Shown piece by piece: positions 31,646 to 46,500 of a stretch of DNA of 64,000 nt (within the stretch, counting starts at the first letter, position 1; each line of letters opens with the position of its first letter). The DNA comes from Gymnogyps californianus (lineage: Eukaryota; Chordata; Aves; Accipitriformes; Cathartidae): positions 80,560,520-80,624,519 of the forward strand of contig NC_059471.1 of the NCBI RefSeq assembly GCF_018139145.2, written 5' to 3'. A model generated the notes under the pieces. That model was not told the origin of the DNA. It saw only the letters and a list, made by a program, of their open reading frames with translations, and did no database searches. Made by a program: the position numbers and the translations under genes.

Positions 31646-34600
31646 CTGAGCCTCTTCCCCATTTTGTGGTGCTGGTTTAATCTCAGCGGTTGGTCTGATA
31701 TTTCGGTTCGGTGCGGTGCGCGGCTACATATTGGTGTGGTGTGATGTAAAGCGAATGACCCTTGACCTATTTAATTACATGTTGGGTTCTCGAGTAGACA
31801 TCCTGCACAGCACAAAAAGGGGAAAAAACACAAAGCCACACCCTAAAAGTTAGGCTTGCATGTTAATTTCTCGAAGTCGGTGTTAAGACTGAATAAAGGC
31901 TTTCCTTTATGTTGTCTTAACATGTCTCTTGCTGTTCTCCACGAGGATTTGTACGGCGTTTTTCCTTCCTTGACGCGCAAGTCTTAAAGTGTAGATGCGT
32001 GTGTGTTGGTGGGGGAGGGGAAGTGGTCTGTTCGGTGGAGCTCATTGAGTGTTTCACCAAAAAAGAAAATACTGCAGCATAATGTTGCAGAAAACTGAAA
32101 TACTCCATTGAAAGGAGCGCTCCTCAAGTGATGATTTGGATAAAATGGAGTGTAAAATTAAAATTTCAAAACCGGTGTTTTAGGCTAATAGTATGAAAAT
32201 AAATATATTGTGCCAGAGGGAAATCTGATTGTAGGTAATAAATACAACATCTTTACTCGTGACAAATATAATGTCATGTCTTTCTTCTTTAGCCCATTCA
32301 TTAGCAATCTTTTAACAGAGACTGCTCGTGTGGCATGTACAAGATTTAACATAATATACCTTGCTTACCATGTGGCTGCACATGCTGGATTTAGGCCTCT
32401 TCCTGTCCTACAGTTAGTGTACTGTCATATACAGAGACACTAGGCAGGTTTTGAAGTAAATACATTCATTCTGTGATAGCAGATGTTGTTGGCAAGAGAG
32501 CAGGATTGTCCTAGTGTGTTTCAGCGTTAGTTTGGGGTTTTTGTTGTTTTTTTTTTTTTTTTTAAACAATTACAGATAATAATTGCAACATCTCAACGAC
32601 AGTGATAGTAAAAAAGGGAAGCTTTCCCACAGAAGGTTTGTAGAGGGGGTGGGTGGAAAAAGGAAAACGAGAGGGGGAGGATGCTATCACATTAAAAATA
32701 CGTTAAACCTTTCTTGGGCTACACGCAATAATGGTAAAACCAGTGGAGATTTGAGCAGAGCTGCTGTAGTCGTCTCAATTTAACACCTTCGGTGAGCTGA
32801 GCAACAACCAAGGTTGTTTTTTCTCCCCCTAAGATGAAAAAGTGTTTCAGAAGCAAAGAGGATGAAAAATTACACATGTAAACACAGGCAACTACACAAC
32901 TGTCTGAGTCTCATAGGACAAAAAACCCCCCCTCTGCAGATAAGTTGTCATCTGAGTACGTCCTCTGCCCTTCCCCCATCCCATTAAGTAAAGTAACTCC
33001 AATGTCCTCTGCCATGCCACCGCTGAGAGTTATGCTACTTGTTCTTCTTTTCAGCGGGTGGCAAGTATCCTCCACAATAAGACTATCGAAAGAGCAAAAA
33101 TAAATTAAATCCTTGATAGGGAAGGGGGACGTGTCAGGCTTGGAATTGTCAGGCTTCTGCTCCACCAGTTTGCCCAGTTTTGGTCCTGTCATTGATTTAC
33201 AGACGGGCTTTTTCCATTTCCGTGACGACGGGGCCAGAAGTAAACCTGTTGTCCACTTGGTATGTCTAACGTGGCGTGCCTTCTGGAAGAGCTTCCTGAA
33301 CGGAGACTCCTCCGGCAGTGGCAGTTGTTAAAGGCCGACATCCCTGAGCTTGGAAGGAGTAGAGGAGAATGTCCTTCAGTGCGGATGGGATGTTGTTTCT
33401 CGGTAGCTAAGTCAGCAGTGCGATATGCCTAGGATTTAGCGATATGCTGAATTCGGTTCGTCATGGAGATGAGGCTGGAAACCCATCCCAGGGCTTTAGC
33501 CTGGTGATTGCTGTAGGTAGCGGGTGGGTGCGTGCTTTGGTGCCATTAGCTCTTGCTGTTTTCTGTTGGTTACTGTTAGAGTCCAGTGTTAGAATTCATG
33601 CTGTAGTTGGTATTGAACTAATGTTGTTTATATTTTAGTAGTGCCAAGGGGCCCCCATTCAAATCAGGGCCATTTTGGGAATATCGTAGATGACGATTCT
33701 TGCCCTGAAAAGGTTGTAATGTGAGTAAGCGAGGGAGACAAAAAGCCAGGAGGGTAAATGGTGGAAAAAACTGACTCAGGGGAACAGCAGCTGATTGTAG
33801 TGCCTTATCTGCAGGACAACGGTGTGACCTCAGCTGGTAGGAGAGAGGAGAGTTGTTAACACCTGGCAGCACTGCTGCCGATAAATCTGGCTGCTCTGTG
33901 CAAAAAGGGTGCGGGCGTCCCTTTGCCTTCGTGACGTGTGATCCGTACCCTGGATCCTCTTTACTATTACTCTTTTAATCCCTAGTATTATTTTAGATTA
34001 TGTACACCAGCCTGCCTATAAAACGATCAAGGTTTTGTAACTCTTGAGGGCAGATTCTTTTTTTCATAATCTTCATTATGAGGCAAGATGGAAGTAATTT
34101 TGTAAACTCTTTTTCAGCTGCTAAATTAAACTCCATTCCCTCTTCCCCTCCCTCCTCTTGCCTATTTTTAGTTAGGAGGAAATAGCTGACCTCTTTACAG
34201 CAAGAACCCAGACCCCCTGGGTGCCATTTATAGGTTTCTACCAAATGGCCTACTTGGACAAGTTGGTCGAAATTAAACAAAAACATTGGAACTATGGCTC
34301 TACATAGGAATAGCAGCCCTCCTGTCAATACAAAATCTGTCATTTTAATGATACTGAAACAAACGTCCAAAGGTGAAAAATGAAGGTTTAGGTTATTTTT
34401 CTTTTCTTTGGTAGACAAGAGAATATTTTAAAGGCTTTTTTTTTGTGGCAGTCTGGTCATTAATATAATGGAATTTCATTTAAGAATGACTGACAGTATT
34501 TTGTTTTACAAACACAAGAAGCCCTCTGAAGTTAGGACTGTGTAAAAGTGAGGGGGAATCAAAGAAGGATGTTCAGTCTCGTAAGAAAAGGTCATCGTTG

Positions 34601-37512
34601 CTTACCAGTTTTCTTCTTGTGTGGAGATCTTAATCCTAGACGAAGATTTATAAATTATAGTTACTAAGGTTTAGTAATTCCATAGAAATATAAAATTGCT
34701 TCTGCTGCCTTAACTGAAACCATGTTTAACTATGGATACATGACTGTTTTTGAAGGTTAAGGAGCACAGACATCTTGCATCGCTTTTCTTGCACATATTT
34801 GTATTTAGTTTAAGTGATATTGATGCCTTAAAAATATTGGACTCTAGCAGCAGGTATTGGATTTCTTCATTTGTTATTTGAGGAGAGAAGATTATGTTGG
34901 TGTACATGCAGTCTGTATGTTGCCTGTGTCCAGGTACCAGCCACTGGTTCCCTTTCTTTGCTCTGGGTTAGTAGTATGACTGCAGTACAAAAAGAGGCTT
35001 GGGGTTAGGTGCATCTGATGATTTGGCTTCCATTTTTATAATCTTGTTGACTTTATGCAATAAAAGGGGCATCACAGCGTTTAACCCCATTTCTTGACCT
35101 TCTCTATTTGTAGTATGGACAATCAATATATGTCTGCTTATCCTATTTGAATTGGAGTGCATGTAAAGATTCATAATTTTATGTGAAGTTACAACGGAAT
35201 TTTATGCCAAGAACTCTATAGTATCCATACAATACAAAATCATGAGAATAGTACTGTAGTATGAAGAAGCAATTATTTTAATATTTTAGCTGAGCGCATT
35301 GCATAAATACAGCTTGGCTTGGGTGTTGAATCTTACTCATTTGCTATGAGAAGTTACACTGTACACTAAACACGTGGACAAAACAGTGCCTCTTGATGCT
35401 TAGATGACACGACTTGTGGCCTATTTATGAACAGACGAGTAGCACTAATGATGTGTAATAATTGTGTGTGTATATATACTCATCAAAATACTTTTGTCTA
35501 ATTAAGTGCTAAGTTTTATTGACTCTCTGCCATTGGAGGGTGAAACAAGGCTTTTGAAAAAGCAGTGTTCTCCATTAATATGTAACGGTTACTCTATACC
35601 TCAGTCCACTGCCATTCAAAACATGATAGCATTTACCAACCTAAATTTCATTTAAGCTCCTAATTCTTAGTTACAGTTTAACCTCTTACTATTATGTAGT
35701 GGGTTTAGAATGTGTTTTGTAACATAAAATCATAATTTTGTTAGGTGGAGAGATGTGGTAACATGAAATGTGATTTTTTTTTTTTTTCCCCCCCTATTGA
35801 AACACAACTTTCCCATACCTGCAATAAATTATTGATAGAGCAAAGAAGCAACGTTTTTCCCTTAGGCATTAAAAATACTTGGAAAATATCCTTTGACATT
35901 ATCTTCAAGAAAAGAAGGAGGATTTTCTTTTGGTGGATAGATTCCCTTTGTCATTTTGCAGAATAATACATTTGTTGTGCTCCTTTTTGAAGGCAGCAAA
36001 CTGCACTGGGTGTACAACTTTGGCTTCTGCTATATTTTACTGTGTAGCACTATCAGCTCTTCATTAATGCCATACCATTGAACGGAAACTCTGCAGAATA
36101 TTCTCCGCAGTTCAAGAGTGAAGCCAACTATTTACGATTTATATTTTTGAACAAAATAATCATGTTATAATAGCTCTGCTGAAAGGATGCTGTTGCATTG
36201 TTATGATTAACATGTATACTGCCGTTCTTACATTCCATGCTTAGAAGTGTCCACTGATGAGTTTGCACCAATTTGAACACAACCCAGTAGCCTACAGCAA
36301 AATCATTGAAAAGACGTTCTTCGAAAAGAATTGACCTTCACAGTGTACACAGTTAATACATACATGAGATTTTTATAAAGTGAAGTAAAAATACAGACTT
36401 TTTACGAATCCCTATATGTTGGCAACTTACAATTAGGAATTGTTATAACCGTGTGATGGTTTCAGTGTCATTCAGTGGCTACAAGTTGGTTGTTGTCTAT
36501 GCCAGTGAGTTTAGTCTAGTTGCTACTGGCAGAGGATATGTGTGCATCCAGAGACCCATTAGTATTAAGACTTCTGTTAGCACATAGTCTCAGTTGGGAT
36601 TGTTAACCAGTAATCAGTTTCACAAATATTGTTTGAAGTGAACTACACTAATTGTCATGCCTCTGAGTGTGTGTGCAGGCACGTAGGTATGTATATACGT
36701 GTGTAGATAGCGTTAAGGTAGTCTGAAAAGTAACTTTGGAGAAAAAAGGAGTCACCCTGAGGTTGGAGAGTGATGCTGGAATGCGATGGGTGGGCTTTCA
36801 AGCCCTGAACTAGGATATGCTCAGGTTTCAGGCTCCAGTCAGCAGCACCTGAGGTGGTGCAGAGCCAGTGAAATGGGTGTAGGACTGGGCCAGGTGGATG
36901 TCTGGTTTTGGGAGAAGACAGAGGTGCAGCACCCTTTAATGATGTGCTTGCTGAAATGTGGCAAAGTCAGGAGTGGATGGATACTGTGCTTGTACATCTG
37001 ACTGAGCATGGTGAGACCAGGAGATGACAACTCGGGTACCATATGTGGCTGGGGGATGCATTCAAACTTCAAAATTATAATATCTTCATTTTTTCCTCCT
37101 TTTTTTAAGATTTTTATTCTGTTTAGTTTTTGGTTGCTCTTAGAAGTAAAATTTAAACCCTGATCTCAACAGAGAGATCGAAGCAAAATTACCCTCTTCC
37201 TGAGCGTTCTCCACAGATAGGGTCGAGCTTTGCTGACAGGGTGGAACAGAGAATCCAGGCAAAGACAGTGCCTGTTCATATTGTGGGGATTAGTTTCCAA
37301 GGATATCTATCTGGTGCTTTCTACAGTCACGAAACAAACTTAACTCCTCATGCCCATTTACGTGCACACATGAATTAGACTTCCAGGAATTTGGTTATGG
37401 AATTCATTGAAACACACCAAATCTTTTCTAATGTTTTCGGAAGGTACTGGTAATGCAGCCAATTATATGCATTCAACTCTCTTTCATTGTAGCTTAACTT
37501 TGACTGCTGTTT
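31646..37512 (+). other. Probable first-intron sequence, no exon seen
   Basis: AT-rich DNA resumes directly after the island. No coding exon is supported: open frames are short apart from a featureless 141-codon minus frame at 33993-34418. T runs occur near 32541-32563 and 35768-35787. If the gene model is right, this is the start of a long intron 1. Confidence 0.45.
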
Positions 37513-37513
37513 T

Positions 37514-37539
37514 TTGTTGTTGTTGTTGTTGTTGTTGTT
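37514..37539 (+). repeat. (TTG)n microsatellite
   Basis: About eight TTG units lie between two T runs. Confidence 0.9.
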
Positions 37540-40500
37540 TTTTACTTTTTGGATTGAGTTTTGTCCTTTTTTAATATAAGAGCTTCTGTAGTTTTATATA
37601 GTTAATATAGTTTACTTTTTTATTTGTTGACTTTTAAACTAAAATAATGTAATCTGGAAGGCACAGATAAAAGGCAGGCCTGAGGAATTCTAATGAGGAA
37701 CACATCTTCTTACCCCAGTTCTCAAAAATGAAAGTAAAGAACAGAAGGAGGTACATTTTTAATAACACTGCATGGTGTTGACAAGACACAGATTTTGTGT
37801 CATTCTGTGAAAGGTATTCAAGGTTTCTTTATTTCCATTTTGACTATTACTCTGTTTTTTTGGATTGACGGTATTATAACTCACTAACAATGCTCATTTG
37901 TATTTGTAGGAATCTGTTTTTATATTAAGAAACCCAGACATGCTCAGCTCTGATACTTCTGCTTGTATCAATAAGTATCTTACATAACCAGTTAATTTAA
38001 ATGAGCCAATTAGTTTAAAAGTAGTGCATGACAGTGTATCGTAAAAATTCATCCAGCTTCATTCTCACAGGATTTTATGTGCTTGGAAAAAAACATCAGG
38101 CAAGCTGAAAGGATGGCCCTAAATACAATATTAGAATGGAAGGAAAGAATCTATTTATTACATACAGCTCAAATTTACTAAAACATTAACATAATGGTTA
38201 CTCTCACTGCTGATGAATGAAATCAACTTTTCTGGGAGACTACTATCATGTCTTTACTACCTAGTCTCGTTATGCTGGGTAGAGGTTAGGTAAAAAATAG
38301 AATGTAGCTTAGGCCCTGATGGGCAGTTTACAAGAAGGAGGAAGAAGAGTGGGAGTAGGTTACCTCAAAAGCTAGGCTCCACTGATTTTAACCTGCTGAC
38401 TGTTGAGTAGCCAAGGAAAATTTTTTAGGAATTTTCTGAACTGTATTTTTTTTTTTTTTTTTTGCTAAGATGACATGCCTTCAAAACACTTATTCCTGTG
38501 CATTTCTTCAGTGTTATGGTGGTAGCATATATGGTATGTGGGTATTTTCTAATATTTTAGTGTTACTTTGTGGTTACAGCAATGGCTTTTTGTGTGTGTC
38601 TGGTTATTCTAATGTTTTGCATGTTTGTATGCATATGTGCTCACTGCTGGATTAAATTTTTTATTTTAAATTTTGCTTAGGGTAAACCATATATTCTGCA
38701 TGGTGTCTATTACATTACCAACAGCATATATTTTGGGTTAAAAAAATAACTTGAAACATGGAAGGGTTCTGTGTTCTCTAATGGCAACATGTTAAATGCG
38801 ATTATACATTGTCAATTTGATCATACTCAGTGAATGGTGGCTTTGTAGATAACGTTTGTTGTGCATAGCAGGTGTTTATGTACATGGAGTCCAGTGTGAA
38901 AGAAAGAAATTTAATTTCCTCTTACTAAAAATATATAGTGACCTGTATCCTGTACATATTTAAAAAGTGTTCAGATAATTACAGTGAATACTTTTATAGT
39001 TGTTTGCTCCTATATTCATATTGCCATGAGATTATTTTGAAGTACAACATTTTTCCTTTTTTTAAAGTAAATTTGAATATATATTCCGTTTAAAAAAAAA
39101 AATCTGTTCCTTAACATCTTTACAAGGCAATTGATAGGGCACTCCTTTCCACAGCTGGATAAATCATTTACATTCCACTTAGTGCCTACCATCTACAGAA
39201 CTACTATGAAGATTTTATTAATGACTGCTTTTAAAGAATTTTAAAGATCAAAACACATTATCAATTTATTTTGTTGCTAGTTTATTAAAAAGTGTGATGT
39301 GAAATTCTACTTACTAAAGTACAATCCTGTTTTCCGTCAAATTATAAATTAGGATAGCAAAGTATCAAAAGAAAATTATTAAAAAAAAGTTTTATCTCCC
39401 TTTCGGTAGTCAGTTTAGAGTTAGAAATAATGATTGCTTTAATTTGTTAATCTTCTGTTAATCTGTAAGTTAGTTTCTTGGCGAACAGAGTTGGGTTTAG
39501 GGTATTAGATTGCCTCCGAACTAGCCTCTATTGAGTTTTTCCAACCTTTTTGTGATTCCTTTTAAACTTTTTTGTTAACCCCCCTCAATGAAAACTGTTG
39601 GAGTTTCCAGTGAAGTTTAAGAGGTTTCATTTTAATGGATATTTTCTGTGTTTCATATTTTTTCTTTCTGTCAGCTCCACGATACACAGGTAACGCCAGC
39701 AAGGACAGAGTTGATTATACATTTGTGTTCTGAACTTTCAACAAATCCTGTTATAGCTATTGCCTGATATTGCAAAAACATATTTGGCGTGTGCAGGAGA
39801 CTTCTAGGATCAGGCCTTATATGATGGCAGCACAGATTCTTGACCGATTAAACATTTCTGAGCCTTTTTTAACGCGACTGATGGTGTGCGTGATTTTAGC
39901 TTTAGTCCTGACAGTCAGTGTTCTTGTAATGAAACAGAGATTGTGGTGTCCCTCTCCTTTCCTGTAGCCCACATTAGTAGTCTTTTTTGTATGGCATAAC
40001 TTCCACGATCTATTTTGAATACCATTCTTATCTGAATCCTCACAATATTCTTTGAAGTTTCTGTAGCTGATAAACATGAAGTCGAGATTTAAAGCCCAGT
40101 TTCTTTAAAATGTGCAGGAGCTATGTTGGCTATGTTGAAATTTACTTAGGCTTAATATTTTGCAGTATAAAGTGTAAGACGTAGCAATTTGAGGTTGCAA
40201 ACACATACATTGAAAAGTGACCAGCTTGGACGGATGGTTGGAACCTATGACTTTTTTCAGTCAAGTGCCCTTAGTTTTTCAGGCCAGCCCACATCAAAAG
40301 GTCTAAGAAACTCTAGCAGCAGCCACCCATAAAGCAACTGGCAAGCAGTGGCAGGACGCTCTCGTCGTTGCCTGTCTAGATTGTGTATAGTCTCAAAACT
40401 ATTCTGCCAGCTGTGACCTATCATATAAGAAGTCCAACACGTCGGGTCTGGCACCTGATGCTTGTCTTTTGCGTGAGGGTTACGAATGCCATACCCTCTG

Positions 40501-43500
40501 TCGAGACCACGTGCCAGCCTTCCCAGGCAGCGATAGGTATACACGCGTTTTACATTGGCCAGAGGCTGGAGCTATACTTTCTCTAATCCGTTCTGTGATG
40601 AATCTCAGCAGTCTGGCTCTCATTACTTTGTACAGACCGCAGCACCAAGCCTACCACAGCCGACTGGTTAGTGCCAGCTAAGCAAAGCCTTCTGGAGGTC
40701 CGAGTCCTGCAGCTGGCTTGGTTGACACCAGGGAGGCTCAGTTGGCAGGCAGAAGCCTGACAGTACGTAGTGCAATGCTTCATCCTTCATATTAGATGCT
40801 GGCCATAGGAATAAATAGGAAGGTTTCGCTCCTCCTAAATGCGGAAAAACCCTAGAATGGGTATATCTGTGTACTGAGGATGTGGTGTATGTGTTTTATT
40901 TTAATTTACTGTTTTTCTCTGGGGTGGTTGCTCTGTGTTTGTCAACAGTGGATAAGGAAAACTACGCAGAAGGAGCATTAAGTTTATTTTTCTAACCTTA
41001 AAAATAAATTTTCTGACTCAAACTTTTTTCATTTGATGACTCAAACATTCTACAAATAGTTGCTTTACATAAATATATAATTATTTATGCTGTTAGCATT
41101 GTCTTAATTGTTATTTTTGTCTTTGGAAATACATATGTTTATTTCTCTGGTGTCTCAAGTGGAGCGAAAGTCTTGCCAGCCTACTTAACGTGCTAACGTA
41201 TGTGAGAAAGCATGCCCTGTGGCCTGAAACATCATTTATCTATTTGCCAATTGCCTCAGTCTTTTAATTTCTGTTTGTATGCATTGCATTTCGTTAGGTT
41301 GAATTTATTATTGATTTCAACTGTTTGCAAATATTTTACTGACAGACCGTTTGCTTGTGTCTCCTTTGAGCCAGCATTTTACCCTCATTAGTCTATGGAT
41401 GTGTTCTTTTGAATGTTAGCCAAATGCATTCATAAAAACGGTAAAATTAAAAGAAAGAAAAAGTACGAGAGCTGTGTGACCTATTATATGTCAACAAGAT
41501 TATGAAACTGCCTTTCAGTGTTTGACTCTATACCATACTATATATTCCCCTCCCCCCCCCCCCAAGTTTTCCCTTTTTATTCTCTCAGGTTTTCTGAGCT
41601 TCCCATCATACACGACCATTTGCTCAGATGTTTTAATTGCCATTTCTGGGTTTTTTGTGGGGTTTTTTTGGTACTTTCTTGTTTGGTTTGTTTTTGGAGA
41701 CTAAAGCTACTAGGTAAATCACAGCAGTAATATTTACCAGTTCTCTAGTTCTGTAGTTTCAAACCATGGCTTGCAAGCTGCTAGAGGACACATGGACTGG
41801 TTTTTGAGAGACCTGTGGAGGGGAAAAAAAAAGGAAGTCTATTGCCATTCTGTTCAAATTCACTGTATAAGGTATCTTTATAGGTCCACAAATTTAAAGA
41901 GATTAAAAACCACTGATCTAATTATATTGTAAACTTCTTAAGGATGTGATGATATCTATTTTTATGACTTACTGCTTTGTGGGTGTATATATCATTATGC
42001 AAGTAATAATCTTTGTTTTCACAGAAGGTAATTTATACCAACATTAAATTTTGACATCAGCTTTGTTATATTGTGTATATTTTTATGAAAATATCCCTTC
42101 TCTTTTGTAGGGCTGTGATCAGTATTCTCTGATAGAACACAGATCTGGCTGATCTTTAGTTGCACGAAGAATAATCTAGAGAGGAGCATTTGGATTCCCT
42201 TAGTTTCTGTTTATCTTTTCTTTTCTTTTTTTTGGGTCTTATGCAGTACTGGTTTTGTTTTAGACTCCAGACATTTACATGGTACCATGGTATTTCAGTA
42301 AATCCAAATTCTTGCATCTTAAAATGTCAGGAATCTTGTTATTTGATGTTACTACATTTCTGTTCTCTCCTCTGCTTGAGAGCAGCACTCCTTGCTAATG
42401 TTGGGAGGGGTTACGTAGAGGAGGTGTGTATGGTGAGAGTGGGGGTGGGAAGTAAAACAGGCTCTGGCTGTTTACACATTCCAGTCAACCATCGATCTGT
42501 TCTCTTTGAGGCCTGAAATATTTTCCTTTTCACTATCAGTCTTGCAGATCTGGGGTATTTGGGCGCACTGCCAATAAAAATAAATAGTAATGTGTTAATC
42601 TCTTAGATTGAAATGTAATAAACCGTATTTTACTTTTTTGTGTATGTGCATAAGAATAAAGATTAACAGCACTTTGTAATTAGAATATGACATTTTTAGA
42701 AATACTGAAAATTATGACTATTACTATACTTTCTTCAAGAATTGCCTATAAAAGGACAAAGTAAATTTGACTCCTTCCTTCTTGCTAGTTTATTCCAAAG
42801 GGAAAGTCGCGTAATCAAAATATTTTTGCTAACTAGATTTTCTATTTTCAGCATCATAACCTTTGTCTCAAGGAGCTGGCGACGAGTCCCTCCTTCTGAT
42901 TTCCATGTAATGCGTGTATGTACATGCATTTTTTTCATTTATTTTGAGGTGGGTTTAGTCTGCTTTGTAGTCTTTCATTTGATTATTCTGGTTTCCAGCA
43001 CTTATGTTTCAGGGTTCTGATGAAATCAGATACACAAAGCCATCCACCTGCACGTCTTTTTATTTTTTTTTTTTTTTTTAATATTGGAAATTATTTTCTG
43101 CAGCCTGCACTAAAATACAGACTGAGCAGGCAGGCAGATGAATAATGATTTCTTCCGGGTTCTGCATAATGTAATGAACAGACCTTCTGTTTATTATTAT
43201 TTATTATCAATGTTTGTATACATGTGATTTCCTTCCCTGAAGCTTGCTTTCTTGGGTTTCTTAAAGCTGTATGCTATGTGTGCCATTATTGGTTTTTCCC
43301 AAGTGGTGTGGTAATGCTACTTTGTCACTCCAGCAACTTGCTTTGTCACTGGGACTTGACGTGGCTCAACTTCTTATTGTTTCTGCTTTCTAAACAAAAT
43401 TTGTAGCTCTCCAGAAATATTACCGTATAATTATGACACAAAAGACAAGACAGTCCCACTGAGATAACAGCTGTTACCTTCAGTCTTAAGACCATCCTAG

Positions 43501-46500
43501 CACATGCAGTGCAAAAGGTAATTCAGACTGTACAGTTTTTTTTCCAAAGGCAGTTAATTGCTTAAAACTTTCTTGCATAGCTGTGACTGTCATCTAATCG
43601 GCGTTGAGAGGCATTAAACTGCTTTTGGAAAAGCTGTAGGCTACTTCAGCTAGACCACCAGCAACCTGGATAAACACATGGTGGTATCTCTCTCTTGACT
43701 ACATTTTTAGGAACAAAGTACTGCTCTTGTCATGTAGCGACCTGGCTCTAAAGCCATAGGTTGTTTGGGGTTGCTGTCAGGCAAGATCAGACTGTTGAGT
43801 TTAACCTAAATGGAAGTAAACACTAAGGTTACCTGCACCTCATTATTTCTGTGCTTTTATGACAGACACTCAAGACTGTTTGTATACTGGCTATGGCTCT
43901 TGCTGATTATGTTGCTAATAATTTGTGTCTCTAGCATGTGTACTAGCTGAGTGCTTTAAGAGGCCAACATTTTTGAATATAGATATCTAAATAAGTGGCT
44001 TGGTTTTCAGAAGCTTTGGGTAGGTACAGCTCCAATTGAAATCAGAGGAATTAGTGGCTGCTTAGCGCTTGGATAACTAATTAGTCTGAATACAGGGGTG
44101 CATCATAACATTCTGACAACAGAAGATCACCTCCCTCTTTTTCCCCTAAGTTAAATAAAGTAGTATTTTAAAAAGTATTTTAAAGAAAAAGATCCTACCA
44201 AGTGACTACTGCCAGTCTATATATAGATGGGTTTTTTTTCCATCTTCATATGTTTCTTGAAAGGGCAAAATTTGGTCCTCATCCTCAGAGGCAGCTCCTC
44301 ACATTTAAAACATGGGTGACTCTGTCAAGGTGGTGTATGGTTTGTATTGAAGTTAGGGGGTCTTTACTGTAAATTGGTAACAAGTTTTTTTCCCATCTGT
44401 GTTGTATTTAATGTAACATTTGATGTAGTGGGAAGATGTACTATTATTGTAGTGGTGGTTTGATTCAGTATTTATTACAAATATTTCCTACCTTAAAAAA
44501 CATGAGAAGATGTTTTGTGGTTGAAATAGTAGGAACTGGGAACCTTGTTCTTTTTTAAACAAACAAAAACCCTAAAGAAACAAGAATATGAGGTATAGTG
44601 ACCTAATGCAAAAAAACCCCAAGTGCTTCTCAAAATGAAACAGATCTACATATTAATTATGTGTATGAATATCTAGAAATGAGTAGTATCAAATGATGAA
44701 CTTTACTATGTAAGAATTATATGCAAATTGCACAGGCTTGGAGGTTTATTGAGGAGAGTTTCGTGGAAGATATTTATTAAAAGAAATTTGATGTGAAGAA
44801 CAAAATGTGATGAACTGTTCCTGTCCACAGAGTTTAGAACCTGTAAAATAGTAGCTTAGACTTCCTTCTCATTTCTTTCTCTTTTTGTTTAGGTTGAGAA
44901 TATGGGCCTGTATGAAGCATACTGTAGGCTGTTTGAATATCGAAAATTAATTTCAAGCCACAGAAACTATGAAGTGAAATTTTAGACGTACATTTAAAGT
45001 TTTGATTATCATCTTTCTTGCTAGTAACAACAGTCTTTGACAGCCGATCGCAGTATAATATGTTTGCATTGTTGACCTAGCAAAACAGTCTGGGGTTAAT
45101 TGTTCAACACTACAGATATTACTTAATGACTTTCTTTAGAATTGTTAATTAGAACTTTTTATTTTTTTGTTTCACAAAATTTTCTAGAAATCTTAATTAT
45201 GAATCTGGCTGATGCAGTAAAAAAATAAAAGTGAACAGTGGGGCCCTGTCACAGGGTCATGCAGCTTGTGGTGGAAAGAGGCCATTTTAGTACTTCATTT
45301 ATTTCTTCAACCCCAGCCAATCAATGAGTAATACCTGCATTTACATAGTTGTACCAGCATCTAACTTTGTATCTTTATGGGTCTCTGCTCAAATTAGGGA
45401 GGAACCCCACCTTCCCCAGAATATGTGAAAACATAAAGACAGTTTGTAGTATATCAGCAAGCTAGTGTTTCAAGAGACCTTTCATAGTTAAATAATAATA
45501 AGCTAAAGAAAAGGAGTATGATGTGGTCCTTGCAGGAGGAGCACCTGACCCAACTGACAGATTTTTGTGGGTCTTTTGCAATTGCTGTTTCGAAAAGGTT
45601 TCTCTCACGATTGGTTTCACAGTTTTTGAACCTGATAGTTTCAAAGCCTATTCTAGGCTAGTCTGCTTCCTGTGAAGAGTGATGTTTAGTGAGGTGTTCG
45701 TGTATGCCATATCACGCTGGTGAGAAATAAATTGTGTTTTGATCCTGCTGATCTTGCTTCACCTATTAGATTTTATGTTCCTTTGGGGGGGGCGGAGAGG
45801 GAGCAAGAGAGAGAGAAGCAAACAATAGTGCTGATACGGCGCGGTTTTACTGGGGAGAGAGGCACGCATGCCAGCTTTCCCACAGGTTTGATCTTCTCGG
45901 GCGTTCTTATCAGTGGTAGGTCTGGTTGAGACTGGTAGCAAAACAGTAGCTTAAAGAGGCTGTGGTCTATTGGAAGGTAAGCATTTACACAGCACCAGTT
46001 TTCAACCTTTAATTGAGAAGTGGCCTTTCTGAAAGAGGAAATTGGTTCTGCAAGTGTTAATAAATTGCTACAAATGGTCGTGTTGATGAATCTTTAAAAA
46101 AACCAAACAAATGAAAGTAAACCGAAGAAGAAAAAAAAAACCCTCAACATCCCTTACCAAACCAAAATTAAGCAGATGACAGACTTGTTAACTGAGCACT
46201 GAGGGTTCTCTTAGGACGTAGGTGCTTACATTTTGAATTGATTCTCAATTGTCAGCTTGATGTGTGTGGGAGGTAAAGTGAACTTTTCATGAAAAACATT
46301 CTCATAAGAACAGTTGCTATTCATGGTTCTTCTGGTACACTTACGTGTATGTTTGGGGAGAAGGGAAATGACATATTAGTGTTTTCAAGTCTTCTAAATC
46401 AAAGAATTGCCTCACTTTTTTGAAGCAACACATCTTTAGATCATATCCAGTTGTTTGGCTGTTGGAAAGATAGACTTATTTTTCCAGCAAATACAGTTTT

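Noticed and set aside
33993..34418. 141-codon minus-strand ORF
   Set aside because: No recognisable domain, and it lies inside the presumed intron on the opposite strand. A chance frame is the simplest explanation.
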